Assembly (NCBI GenBank): GCA_963662175.1 | Contig: OY759220.1 | Location: 45,418,136-45,482,135 of the forward strand | Source of the DNA: Aradus depressus | Lineage: Eukaryota > Arthropoda > Insecta > Hemiptera > Aradidae | DNA length: 64,000 nucleotides | Direction of reading: 5' to 3' | Part shown: piece after piece, positions 1 through 9,603 of the stretch | Position numbering within the stretch: position 1 is the stretch's first letter | How the letters are laid out: each line of letters starts with the position of its first letter | Program-made: the position numbers and the translations under genes | Notes under the pieces: model-generated | The model's database searches: none | What the model was told of the DNA's origin: nothing | The model's input: the letters and a program-made list of their open reading frames with translations, nothing else

Positions 1-457
1 AGTAAAGGTTAATGTTGCGGATAGAGAAGTCTTGTTCAAGATGGACTCAGGCGCGGATGCGACAGTGATTGGAAGCCAGCTGTGCAAAGATTTGGGACTT
101 AAGGTTAAGAGTACCAATAAGATTTTCTTTGGACCAGGAAAATCAAAATTGAACATTTTAGGCGTAGTGAGAATTCCGATTTCTTTCAAGAATGTTACAA
201 TTCTCGAAGATGTATATATTTTGAAAGAATAACGAATGCCTCTCCTGAGTAGGCAAGCTATAGAGAAACGAGGACTTGTTAATTTGAACATTACCTCTAT
301 TATGACTGATAAGCCCAGGTACAACAGATCGGAACCTCTGGTGCCTTCAAGCCTACCTGACCAGCCTTGGAAGGTGGTTGGCGTGGACCGGTGCAAGTGC
401 AATGAAAACTGGTTAGGAAATAAGAATCATTTCGAAAAAAGAAAAGAAAACCTGTAA
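1..457 (+). pseudogene. Ty3/gypsy-like pol fragment: aspartic protease joined to integrase remnant
   Basis: One frame reads through a retroviral-type aspartic protease. The active-site motif MDSGADATVI lies near 41-70 and the helix motif LLSRQAIEKRGLV near 242-280. A TAA at 230-232 interrupts the frame. Shortly after the protease the same frame reads SSLPDQPWKVVGVD, which resembles the start of the gypsy integrase catalytic core, so reverse transcriptase and RNase H are missing by internal deletion. The copy is dead, is cut by the left window edge, and lies upstream of the first visible RIOK1 exon, presumably in an intron. It is not the same family as the antisense element at 2653-7068. Confidence 0.7.
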
Positions 458-605
458 TAGATGCAGGTTTTCATGATGCAACATATCGTTATATTTTTAT
501 AACGCCCTCTTTTTGTTTTGCCCACCTCACTCAATGTCTCCTGAGTTAGAAACGCTAATGGCCATAGTAGCCGATGCGTTAGAAAAAAAAAAATAAAATA
601 AAATA

Positions 606-698
606 ATGGTTATGCGTGATGGGACTGTAGTTGAAGTACCTGTTTGTAAAAAGGCATTTTTGTCTATTCATGGGATTGGAAAAGGAAAATTAGAATAG
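606..698 (+). pseudogene. Possible transposon-protein fragment
   Basis: A 30-codon stretch from ATG 606 to TAG 696-698 reads VEVPVCKKAFLSIHGIG. This resembles a 'VCxxxFLxxxGI' segment I recall from TE-derived proteins of hemipterans and crustaceans. The match is short and from memory; the stretch could be chance. The remaining DNA from 458 to 1070 is AT-rich and shows nothing else I can name. Confidence 0.25.
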
Positions 699-1081
699 CT
701 GTCATGGATAGAATCTATTTTTAAAAAAGGGTATTTCTTCATATTTTAATGGACATCCCTTGTTTTGTTTCAGGACAGAACGGAATTTTTATCAATTTTT
801 TATATCTGGAGTTTTTACATCTTTATTCTTTTTTAAAAAACTTAGAATATTACTTAAAATATATATTTTTAATTATATTTCACTATATTTTAATTATATA
901 AAATAATTACAACATTTTTACAAACTTGAAATGACAAAATTCTGAATTACTCAAAATAATGTTTTTGTGACATATCTTATTCTTTCCCTGTACCCTTCAT
1001 TTGCTACACGTCTTGTAGATCTCTCACCATCTTCTTGTAAAGCCAGTCGTTTCCCACAGTAAAAGATCTTATTACTTCCTT

Positions 1082-1284
1082 CTAAGTTGAGGAACGCGGA
1101 CATATTGTGGAAACTTGTAATAAATAAATAAATAAAACAAACTTTTTTTTGAAATATTGTCTATTCCACTAAAGATATAAGATATATATAACTGACGATG
1201 GTGTTAGGCCGAAACCGGTAGTTATATATATATATCTTCAGTGGAATAGACAATATTTCAAAAATAAGTTTGTTTTATTTATTT
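1082..1284. mobile_element. Penelope-like element (PLE) terminal-repeat insertion, about 203 bp
   Basis: The two halves are inverted copies of each other: the block GAAATATTGTCTATTCCACT (about 1151) returns inverted near 1235-1255. The centre holds CTGACGA (1192-1198) and then GCCGAAACCGGTA, the same core found in the PLE at 40735-42114, whose outer arm sequence also matches. Flanking direct repeats ATTACTTCCTT (1071-1081 and 1285-1295) look like a target-site duplication (TSD). It carries no coding sequence. Confidence 0.6.
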
Positions 1285-1375
1285 ATTACTTCCTTATAAA
1301 GGAGTCATTTTTTTCTGACTATGCCCGTATCTTATAACCAAAAATAGTTTTTATAATTCTGTTATTGATTTGCAG

Positions 1376-1494
1376 GATGTGACCCTATCAAGCTCCAGTG
1401 CCCGGGAGCTGTACAGGACCCTCGTCAAACTGATGTGGAGCATATACAACAAATGTAAACTGGTGCATGCTGATCTTAGCGAATATAATCTATT
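1376..1494 (+). CDS. RIOK1: RIOK1 exon (catalytic loop), first visible exon
   Basis: RIO1 is an atypical protein kinase/ATPase that acts in the cytoplasm in the last steps of 40S ribosomal subunit maturation. This exon (39 codons + 2 nt, acceptor TTTGCAG at 1369-1375, donor GTGAGT at 1495) begins with codons for DVTLSSSSARELY and ends with LVHADLSEYNLL. That ending contains the RIO catalytic loop: the catalytic Asp of HAD and the metal-binding Asn. The N-terminal exons with the nucleotide-binding loop are left of the window. The next exon completes the split Leu codon in phase. The exon's 3' end and donor are copied three more times downstream (see 1461-1868). Confidence 0.93.
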
Positions 1495-1868
1495 GTGAGT
1501 ATTTAGTGTTGTGGTATCACATATCCATATGTCCCACTTGCGTACATAGCAAGGTCTCAGCAAATGGTGCATGCTGATCTTAGCGAGTATAATCTGTTGT
1601 GAGTATTTAGTGTTGTGGTATCACAGATCCATATGTCCCACTTGCGTACATAGCCAGGTCCCAGCAAATGGTGCATGCTGATCTTAGCGAGTATAATCTG
1701 TTGTGAGTATTTAGTGTTGTGGTATCACAGATCCATATGTCCCACTTGCGTACATAGCAAGGTCCCAGCAACTCGTGCATGCTGATCTTAGCGAGTATAA
1801 TCTGTTGTGAGTATTTAGTGTTGTGGTTCCACAGATCCATACGTCTCACTTGCGTACAAAGCAAGGTC
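1461..1868 (+). repeat. 104-bp tandem repeat copying the RIOK1 exon end and its splice donor, 4 copies
   Basis: Copies start at 1461 (the real exon), 1565, 1669 and 1773, a constant 104-bp step. Each contains the codons for the HADLSEYNLL catalytic-loop segment, the donor TTGTGAGTAT (GT at 1495, 1599, 1703, 1807) and about 65 bp of intron. Copies 2-4 differ from copy 1 at synonymous positions (GAA/GAG, CTA/CTG). Read-through of the first donor meets an in-frame TGA at once, so the later donors cannot lengthen the protein. A fifth, diverged copy is broken by the insertion at 1869-1951. Confidence 0.95.
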
Positions 1869-1951
1869 TTTTTTTTTTCTTTTCTTCTGGGTTGCCGACC
1901 TCCGGTTTAGGCCACGACACCCGTTCGGCGAATTGTGGGGGAAGAGGGCCA
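1869..1951 (-). mobile_element. 83-bp retroposed LINE 3' end with poly(A) and TSD
   Basis: A T-rich start (a poly(A) tail on the - strand) is followed by about 65 bp of GC-rich sequence. The insert is flanked by ACAAAGCAAGGTC (1856-1868) and ACAAAGCAGGATC (1952-1964), a 13-bp TSD with two changes. It looks like a heavily 5'-truncated LINE or SINE copy that landed inside the fifth unit of the RIOK1 tandem repeat. The family is not identified. Confidence 0.6.
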
Positions 1952-2524
1952 ACAAAGCAGGATCCCAGCAATGTACACTTTCTTTGTTGAGTGTCCCACT
2001 TTCTTTTGAAGTTCAATGTTTATATTGAACTAGCAGGTTACCCTGCTATTAACTTTGCGTTATATTATTTTTCTTGAACGAAGTACTTTACCCATCTCGC
2101 TATCTGCAACCCAAGTGGATTTAAGGGTAAAGGATCGAGAGAAAGGTATGAATCAAACAATAATACAACACCTGTAGTCATTACAGTCTAGTATACTATG
2201 CAACATTGCCGATGCACCATGTTACGGTTCCAGTCCCACAATGCATAATGATAATCCACTTATTCAATAATTATCCATAATGGATAATCGCCACAAATTC
2301 ATTAGGACGCCTTAATCGTGCATGGCAGAGGGCCATATACCTCAGCAGTACAGCCACTCACTTGATACTCCGGAACTCACATCACACTATGTATAAGTCG
2401 TAAGTAAAGAATCAAAAAATAAATATAATTTTCTCATCATTAATTGGTGTGTGATGAGTAATAGACAGTTTGTTTTAATTTGGATTCTTGTTTTTATAGT
2501 TGTCTTATTATTTGTCTTGTGCAG

Positions 2525-2628
2525 GTATCATGAAGGAAGTGTGTATGTAATTGATGTGTCTCAGTCTGTGGAGTTGGCTCATCCCAAGGCTAGCGAATTT
2601 CTCCGCAAGGATTGCACCAACATCAATG
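2525..2628 (+). CDS. RIOK1: RIOK1 exon (metal-binding Asp)
   Basis: Acceptor TTGTGCAG ends at 2524 and donor GTAAGT starts at 2629. The exon completes the Leu codon, then encodes [20 protein letters not shown] and continues to [10 protein letters not shown], ending one base into an Asp codon. IDVSQS is the RIO1 equivalent of the kinase DFG motif, with the Mg-binding Asp. The start at 2525 is chosen because it restores phase with the previous exon and matches the RIO1 family. The next intron carries an LTR retrotransposon whose TSD starts only 20 bp after this exon. Confidence 0.95.
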
Positions 2629-2652
2629 GTAAGTTTTAACTTTGGATACCTT

Positions 2653-2857
2653 TTACCCTTGTCACTCTTTTCCTTCGAAAATGCAGGATAAGAAAAATAT
2701 ATATAACGTGAACATTTATTCAGTATATTTTTTGTGTAAATTAATAATTTCATCTGTATAATAATAATAAAATTATCATCTGTTTTTTATCGAACTACGA
2801 GGGTGTGTTCCTGTCCGCTTCTGCAAAGTCGCCGTTGATCCGAATACGAACGCTACA
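2653..2857 (-). repeat. 3' LTR of the CsRn1-like element
   Basis: This 205-bp LTR reads, on the - strand, from TGTAGCG to GGGTAA. It matches the copy at 6868-7068 apart from about three substitutions and four extra bases (ACGA in GAACTACGAGGGTG). A 5-bp TSD copy precedes it at 2648-2652. Confidence 0.93.
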
Positions 2858-2869
2858 TCACTTCCCCCC
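2858..2869 (-). other. Polypurine tract overlapping the pol stop codon
   Basis: On the - strand, GGGGGGAAGTGA directly abuts the first LTR base. It primes plus-strand DNA synthesis in LTR elements. Its last three bases (2858-2860) are also the TGA stop of the integrase frame, so the coding region ends exactly at the LTR boundary. Confidence 0.85.
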
Positions 2870-4230
2870 AACGACGACGTCGCAGAAACGGACCTTCGGT
2901 CGCACCAGTCTTCCGCTGCGCATGCGATACGCGGACGAAACACGCCCTTCGGTGCCTTCCTTCTCTTGGCACGAGTGCGGCCCGCCAAGACCGGAATGAT
3001 GTCCGTCCGGCGTTGACTCGCCTTCACAGAGGAGGAAGGCAGGTTTTAACCGATCCAACGCCACCACGAGCTCTTTTCCGCGAACTTCTATCCGGTAGGT
3101 CTTGATGTCTCTTTGACGAACCCGGTATGGGCCCGTGTACGGTGGCGTCAGAGGTCTCTTCACCGTGTCATCCCTGAGGAATACATGGGAGCAGATCAAT
3201 AGGTCCTTCGGTACGAAGAATGGTCTCGTACTGCTGCGGAATTTAGCAGGACTCAACCTGCGCATCGTCTCCTGAAGGTGCTGAATAGAACTCTCCCGAT
3301 CTTCATTTCTATTACCGGGGTCTAGGAATTCTCCAGGTAATCGCAGCGTTTTGCCATATACTGCTTCAGCGGCGCTAGCTCCTATGTCCTCCCTGACCGC
3401 GGATCTCAGCCCCAGCAGAACGGTAGGCAATATGCTTGTCCAGTTGTCCGCATCCATGTGTGCCCTTAGTGCGTTTTTCAGGGAGCGGTGCCATCGCTCT
3501 ACGCAACCATTTGCTTGTGGATGGTAACTCGTTGTTCGAATACGTTGTGTGCCCAACAGCCGCGTCAGTTTTCCGAAAAGATCGGATTCAAATTGGCGAC
3601 CTTGGTCAGTTGTCACGTGAGCTGGTACTCCAAAGCGAGCAATCCAGAATGCGTAAAATGCTCTAGCCACCTCTTCTGCGGTTATGTTCTCCACAGGAAT
3701 AGCCTCTGGCCACCTGGTAATCTATCAGGGTTATGCAATACCGCTTACCGTTCGAAGGCGGCAATGGTCCCATTATGTCGAGGTGCACATGTTCAAACCG
3801 TCCGACCGCCGGAAAGCTACCGGGAGGTGTGACGGTATGCCTACCGATTTTGGCCTTCTGACAAGCCACGCACGCTCGGGTCCAAAGGGTAACTTCTTTC
3901 ATCATGTTAGGCCAAAAATATTTACCACTAACTAACTTCCTGGTCGCGCGGACTCCTGGATGGCTTAAGTTGTGGACGCTGCGGAAAGCTTGATGGCGAA
4001 ATTTTTCTGGTAGATAAGGACGTGCCTTCTTAGTTGACGTTTCGCACAACACAGGACGTTCACTGCCGGGAAGATGAAAATATCTCAACTGGAGATTCCC
4101 CTGTTGCATTAAGGAAGACAGGTTTGGGTCTTCCTCTTGTCCTTGGGCCAGGCGACCTAAGTCATTGGCAAGCATCAACTCCTCGACCCGTGACAATGCG
4201 TCTGCGACTATGTTATTGTCCCCATATCCA
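2858..4230 (-). pseudogene. Integrase part of CsRn1-like pol
   Basis: The zinc-binding domain (HNLSHPGVRATRKL and CVACQKAK near 3900-3990) is followed by the catalytic core: HLDIMGPLPPSNG near 3780, then TTDQGRQFESDLF and SYHPQANGCVERWHRS near 3480-3610. The C-terminal GPYRVRQRD and LVVALDRLKPAFL follow near 3030-3130. The frame shifts near 4225, where RNase H ends (NIVADALSRVEEL), and again near 3725, inside the core. It would insert the element cDNA into the host genome, but is broken here. Confidence 0.85.
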
Positions 4231-5487
4231 CATGCTGGATGGTCGAACAGAACTGTCCAATAAAATTTAGATGCCGGATCCTCATCGGGGAAGCTGAATC
4301 CGGTTTCTGCCTGAAGGCATAAATAAGGGGTTTATGGTCCGTCATAATGATGAATTCCCGTCCTTCCAGCAACTGTCTAAAGTGACGTACAGCAGAGTAG
4401 ATAGCGAGCAGTTCTCGATCGTAAGTAGAGTAGCTCTGCTGTGCGTTCGATAGGGCCTTGGAAAAGAACCCTAGGGGAACCCAGTGGTCCTCTTCCCATT
4501 GTTGCAAAACAGCTCCCATGCACGTTCCGGAGGCATCGCAAGCTAAGGAAATCTTTGCATTTACCTGGGGATGTCCGAGAAGTGTGGCCTTCTGTATTCC
4601 TTCCTTACATCTCAAAAAGGCTTCGTCGGCCTCCGATGTCCATGGGACGGGGGTTCTATCGTTCTTCTTGGCCAGGTGTAAGAACTGGTTCAACGGCTTT
4701 TGAAGATCAGCCGCCTTAGGAATGCATTGCCTATAAAAGTTCAGCATTCCGAGGAAACTACGCAATTCTCTGATGGTCGCGGGTTTCGGATAATTAGAAA
4801 TCGCCGCTACCTTGTCCGCTAAGGGGATAACTCCGTCTTGCGTTACTCGATACCCCAGGAATTCCATTTCGGCTTGCCCAAACTTACATTTGCTAGGGTT
4901 TATGACAATGCCATTTTCGTCGAGCCGACGGAAAACTTCTCTAAGATGCATCTCATGTTCCTGGATGTTGGAGGATGCCACTAAGATGTCGTCTAAATAA
5001 ACAAAACAGTACGGCAAGTCCCTAAAGATGGAATCCATGAACCGTTGGAAAGTTTGGGCTGCATTCCTGAGACCGAAACACATCCTAACAAACTCATAGA
5101 GACCGAATGGTGTGATGATAGCGGTTTTGGAAATATCTTCTTCTGCAACAGGTATCTGAAAGTATGCCCTGACCAAGTCCAATTTAGTAAAGATATTTTT
5201 CCCATGTAAACCTAGATTAAAATCATTCAAATTGGGAACTCCATATCGGTCAGGTGTCGTTTGGGCATTCAACATGCGGTAGTCCCCGCAAGGTCGAAGC
5301 TGGCCGTCCTTCTTGATGACCACGTGAAGAGGACTGGACCACTGACTCTTTGAAGGTCTACATATCCCTTCCGCTACCATTCGCCGGAACTCTTCCTTTA
5401 CAGCCTGATACTTTTCTGGCGGGAGTCTTCTGGCCTTGGCATACACGGGTCTTCCAGTCGTCTCGATATGATGAAAAACCTTATGCT
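4208..5487 (-). pseudogene. Reverse transcriptase and RNase H of CsRn1-like pol
   Basis: An open frame of about 412 codons plus an upstream stretch (HKVFHHIETTGRPV, near 5430-5480) holds a complete gypsy-type RT: LRPCGDYRMLN, FTKLDLVRAYFQIPV, then the catalytic YLDDILVAS near 4985-5010. RNase H follows with LACDASGTCMGAVLQQ near 4520-4560 and the YDRELLAIY and TDHKPL motifs near 4330-4420. The frame joins protease upstream only through a frameshift near 5487 and integrase downstream through another near 4225. The RT catalytic residues are intact. Confidence 0.88.
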
Positions 5488-6017
5488 TCGCAGGGCTCTG
5501 GATTGGTGAAGGCCTGGTTGATCCTTGGGAATTCCTTTAATATTCCTTCGAAAGGTTGCGAGCCAGAAATGGGGGAAATAGTACTCTGCGCATTGACTGA
5601 GACCTTCCCGGGTGTAGCCAGACCAGTAAGCTGATCAAGAAGCCGGCGTCCATTAAGATCAGCCACCAGGTGAAAATTGTACAAAAAATCTGCACCTAAA
5701 ATTGCTTTGGGGATGTCAGCAATAACAAACTTCCAGGTAAAAACTCGCCGCAACCCGAAGTCCAGTTGAAGAGTTGCTTCACCGAATGTTGATATTCTGG
5801 AACCGTTGGCTGCATATAAATAAAATTCCTGTGGCCGTCTCCTAATATTTTTCAAAGGTGGGATGACTGAAATGGCCGCCCCCGTGTCAACCAAAAATAC
5901 ACGCTGACTCCGTTGATCAGTCACGAATAAACGGCGTTGGAGCGTCAGAGTGTCGGTTAACGCCACACCCGACACCTGCTTCAGTTTTCCGGCTTGGTGG
6001 TCTGCGTGAGTTCCCAT
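5481..6017 (-). pseudogene. Protease part of CsRn1-like pol
   Basis: The frame opens 37 bp inside the end of gag (5981-6017 overlap), as expected for gag-pol frameshifting. It contains the aspartic protease motif FLVDTGAAISVIPP near 5863-5905 and the AILGADFLYNF helix near 5690-5720. It ends at a TAA near 5481 because of a frameshift before RT. It would mature the gag-pol polyprotein. Confidence 0.82.
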
Positions 6018-6785
6018 GCGCAGGGTGACTCACACTTCTTGGCCCTCTCCCGGAATTTATAATGATAAAAACAGAGCCAATTTGGGTCGGTGGATGTCTT
6101 CCTCCTGCCGCGAGAACCGCTTCTGCCTCTAGGTCCCTGTTTTGGCGGTTCGTTGCGTCGATGGGACATTTTGAGCTCGGCTACCTCCCATGATAACTGC
6201 CTTATTTCTTCCAACAATGGGGATGATTCACTTGAATGTGCCATACCGTGAACTTCATTAGGCCGTTGTACTTCGTGGATCCTGTCCGCTACCTCAGCCA
6301 ACTTGTTGAGGTCCTGATGTCCCGTGGAGAGCAATATTGCTTGTGTATTGGGTGGAAGTGCGCGCAACCAAAGGGTCCTCATTACTTCAGATGCTACCGC
6401 ATCGCCAGCCAAATGATGCATTTGCTGCAGTAATCGGGAGGGTTTCTCATCCCCCAGTTGTTTCCCTTCAAGGAGCTGTTGGTTGGATGCGCGTATTTTC
6501 TGATTCCGTAAACGCACCAACCAATCTCTTTTTTAAATCTTCATAGGGGGTACTGCCAGGTTTTTTTACAATGTCTGCCGCATGTTGAAGGATCTCAAAC
6601 TCCAAAGAACTTACAATTGTGTTAAATTTTGTCAGTGAGTTGGTAATTTGAGAGCGGGCAAAAACGGCCTCAACCTGACAGAACCAAAGTTCAGGGTCAG
6701 GCTTCCAGAATGGTGGGACTTTGTTAGCAGCTGGTGCAAAGGCCGCCACTGATTTCGTGTCTCCTTTATTTTCCCCTTCCGTCAT
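5981..6785 (-). pseudogene. gag of the CsRn1-like element
   Basis: The ATG at 6785-6783 starts MTEGENKGDTKS, followed by PPFWKPDPELWFCQVEAVF, a capsid N-terminal motif typical of this gypsy group. The frame breaks near 6480 and goes on with QQLLEGKQLGDEKPSRLLQQM. A basic region (RGRSGSRGRRK) and the zinc-binding segment LCFYHYKFRERAKKCESPCAW lie near 6010-6110: Cys, His, Cys, Cys rather than the common CCHC knuckle. It forms the particle shell and binds RNA. Confidence 0.82.
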
Positions 6786-6850
6786 CGTGGTAATCAGAGC
6801 GGAGACAAAAAATAACTAAACAAATATTTACAATTCTCACCGTTCAAATG

Positions 6851-6865
6851 ACGTCGGGGTCACCA
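6851..6865 (-). other. Primer binding site, tRNA-Trp type
   Basis: On the - strand TGGTGACCCCGACGT starts two bases after the 5' LTR end. It is complementary to the 3' end of insect tRNA-Trp as I recall it (...ACGTCGGGGTCA plus CCA). The match appears to extend through 6842 into the T-arm. Confidence 0.8.
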
Positions 6866-6867
6866 CT

Positions 6868-7068
6868 TTACCCTCGTCACTCTTTTCCTTCGAAAATGCA
6901 GGATAAGAAAAATATATATAACGTGAACATTTATTCAGTATATTTTTTGTGTAAATTAATAATTTGATCTGTATAATAATAATAAAAATATCATCTGTTT
7001 TTTATCGAACTGGGTGTGTTCCTGTCCGCTTCTGCAAAGTCGCCGTTGATCCGAATACGAACGCTACA
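6868..7068 (-). repeat. 5' LTR of the CsRn1-like element
   Basis: A 201-bp LTR, the partner of 2653-2857. It is followed by the second ACCTT TSD copy at 7069-7073. Both LTRs share TATATATA-like and ATAATAATAATAAA stretches that could hold promoter or polyadenylation signals. Confidence 0.92.
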
Positions 7069-7119
7069 ACCTTTAAGAAATGTGGCCAGAATTGCGTATG
7101 ACCAGTTGAATAGTGCCAT

Positions 7120-7620
7120 AACTGCTAACAATTCACATTTTCACTGAAAGCCTAGCTACCTTGAGAACAATTACAAAGATTCTACTTTCATAGATGTACA
7201 AAGAATAGAGGAATTTATGCAATCTGTCAGAAATTCGATGCGGAAATTTCATGTTTTCCGACCTCCGGATTCCAAAACATTTGTGTCTCTGTGAACACGA
7301 TACCTCTCGATAGAATGAATGTAATGACACGAAATTTTACTTGTGTGTCCAGAACCCCATTATCGGCCAACGGAGAGGGGATTAGGGAGTGGCTTAACTC
7401 AAAAACTTCAATAAATGTCGTTGTAATCAATGTATCGACATAAAATTTCATATGTACAATCAAAACTCCATAAGGACGACACATTAATTTTCAGCTTGAT
7501 AGTCCTAAGGGAATGAGGGATTCATGGAAAGGAGGCTCAGACTGGTTTTGGAGGGGAAGCGAAAATTTAATTGATTAATTCGATCTGGGGAAGTAAGTTG
7601 TTGGTGATTCACCTACGTAT
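7120..7620 (+). repeat. Dispersed repeat 'family A' copy, in RIOK1 intron 2
   Basis: Family A is defined by shared blocks: a start 'CAGTCAGAAATT' with 'CTGTGAACAC', then 'CGATAGAATGAATGTA' with 'AAATTTTATATGTG', then a purine-rich GGGG stretch, and an end 'GCGAAAAGTTAATTGATTAA'. Copies lie at 7120, 33330, 38920, 39620, 44180, 44590, 61270 and near 63150. The better copies carry a hairpin-like start ACTTCCCC...GGGGAAGT. I see no protein and no clear TSD. The class is unknown. Confidence 0.6.
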
Positions 7621-7895
7621 TTTTATTATGAACTCTCGTCAGGGCTCTGCTTCTTGAAGTAAATAAATGTTATTTAAATAATCTGTTCATCCATTTCGAA
7701 ATTGTGACTTTCGGTATGCGTTAAGGGTTGTACAATAATGCAATCTCACATTTATATATCATGCTTTTATTTATAAAATTAAGTAGTGTAGTCAGTCTTG
7801 CTCGGAATCGTGTTCTCAGTTTCAGTTCAATATGCGCCATTGCTGAAATTCAAGATATCTGTGCAATTCTCTCTTAGTATTATTATAAAAACTCT

Positions 7896-8055
7896 GAGAG
7901 GTCGCTGTAGCAAAGAGGTAGCGTACTTGCCTGCTGTGCTCAGGAACGCGGGTTTGAACCTGGCTGGGACTTTAGGTTTCTTATCTGAAAGTAACAACTT
8001 TAATGGCGGTCCAAAGTCTGCGCGACGTCATTTACTCGCTATAGACAATTAAATT
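7896..8055 (+). mobile_element. Diverged tRNA-derived SINE
   Basis: The 5' part folds as a tRNA-like head with a box A-like TAGCAAAGAGGTAG near 7909 and a box B-like GGGTTTGAACC near 7951. TTATCTGAAAG and AGTCTGCGCGACGTCA follow. It resembles the SINE at 45229 only in layout. It lies 150 bp before a RIOK1 exon, in the same orientation. Confidence 0.5.
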
Positions 8056-8207
8056 AAGGTGAGACAAAATTTACGACTCCCACAGTAGAGCTAACAAGGA
8101 AGGCATAAGAGAATTGGATGCTTAGGTCCCTAGATATCCACATCGTGCCATTCAGTAGATCTGTAACTCATGTTACAACAACTTTATTATATATTTCTCT
8201 ACCGTAG

Positions 8208-8410
8208 ATTTCTTCCGAAAGAACGGAGTACCTGTGATGTCTCTGAAGGAACTATTCGATTTCATCACGACTCTGAATATGAAAGAAGACGATGTGGAAG
8301 ACTATCTGGATGGGGCCTCCAAGAGGATGGAAGCTTCTGATCCTGCCCAGGTCTCCTCTCTGGAGGATGAAGTGTTTAAACATCAGTACATACCTCAGCG
8401 GCTTACTGAG
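8208..8410 (+). CDS. RIOK1: RIOK1 exon (end of kinase C-lobe)
   Basis: Acceptor TCTACCGTAG ends at 8207 and donor GTAACC starts at 8411. Its first two bases complete the Asp codon of the previous exon; then FFRKNGVPVMSLKELFDFI, an acidic stretch, and EDEVFKHQYIPQRLTE, a C-lobe motif conserved in RIO1. It ends in phase 0. The following 5.8-kb intron carries an RTE-like LINE and LINE fragments. Confidence 0.95.
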
Positions 8411-9603
8411 GTAACCACCCTTTACCAGGTCTTATTGATATATAGGCTATCCTAGAATGGAGGTAAAAAAAATCTTGAGATCTAATGGGAAATTTAATTC
8501 TGAGGAAAAAAGTTCCCATAAAACATATGATCGTAAATTGCTCATTCAAATGTTATTTTTAAGAAACATAACACACTATTTGTTTTGTACATTTTGCTAA
8601 ATATTACAACACATCAAAATTCTCTAGTCAAAAATTGCAGAGAATAAAGTTTCGAATACAATTTTTTTTTCCGGGACATGAGAAGATTTCTCCTTCAAAT
8701 ATTTCATATGAAAAGAAAAGAGGAGTCGGCTTGTGCCTCATTCTAAAGGTCTCATAACAACAAGAAACTTGTGCAAATAACATAAAATATCGACGCTTTG
8801 AAATTAATTATTTTCTTTATAATAACTCCGGCTCACATTCCCCTAACGGCTTAAAGAAAAGAAAATATTGCCTAATACTAAAGCCCTAAAAATTAGCCTT
8901 CATATATGGGTGGTTATCTTTAAAAAATCGTAAAGTAAATTGGGATCGAGTAGTTCCTTATAGAAATAATCAACATGGTTCTGTGAGTTTTCAAACTGTG
9001 TCAAAATGGTTGAACAGACAGACATTGATGATTTTTAGAAATTTATTGAAGGATCCTCACCCTGAACTATGTGAGTAACAGCTGAAGCCTTATCTGAATA
9101 ATAATATACATTTAAAAAGATTTCCAACGATGTGCCAAATGATAATCTTTGAGGCAATTTCGAGGACGGAAAAAAACAAGAAAAAACCTACCATATTCAC
9201 CACTAATCAACTTTGCAACTTGGCACTGTGAAGACACTTCCATCATTCAGAAACCTTTCCAAATTGACCGTATGAGGAACCATTCGACTCAAATTATTGT
9301 ATGACTTTTTTCAGATAATCCATCTATCATCTCGAGGAGAACCTAGACTCCTCATGAACATATGACGCATCGTATGGAATCTGATTTCGAGGGCTTTTTG
9401 AACAAGGGAATGTTTTACTTTTTTCGTCGTTAGAGTGTGTGTGAGCCGGGATTTTTAATGATAATATTTATTTCTGTCAAACCATAACATGGTAATAGAG
9501 TACATCATAAAAATGCATTCATTAAAATAGCTTATAAATGATGTAGATAAACAGTTAATAATTCGTAGAGGCACGCATGTCAATAATAATAACAATACTT
9601 ACT
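8411..9603. other. RIOK1 intron, no recognised feature
   Basis: AT-rich intron sequence with no open frame, repeat or TE motif I can support. Confidence 0.6.

Larger units (their letters stand above)
2653..7068 (-). mobile_element. Ty3/gypsy LTR retrotransposon, CsRn1-like, full length but frameshifted
   Basis: A 4.4-kb element lies antisense in RIOK1 intron 2, bounded by LTRs (2653-2857 and 6868-7068) and by a 5-bp TSD, ACCTT (2648-2652 and 7069-7073). In element order it holds the 5' LTR, a tRNA-Trp-type primer binding site, gag, protease, RT, RNase H, integrase, a polypurine tract and the 3' LTR. The gag zinc-finger region has a Cys-His-Cys-Cys pattern, and with the Trp primer this recalls the CsRn1 clade. 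At least four frameshifts break the coding frames, although the LTRs differ by only about three substitutions and one 4-bp indel. No env is visible. Confidence 0.92.

Noticed and set aside
2451..2639. Small membrane protein ORF with a hydrophobic N-terminus
   Set aside because: Its 3' half is the RIOK1 exon at 2525-2628; the hydrophobic part is intron pyrimidine tract.
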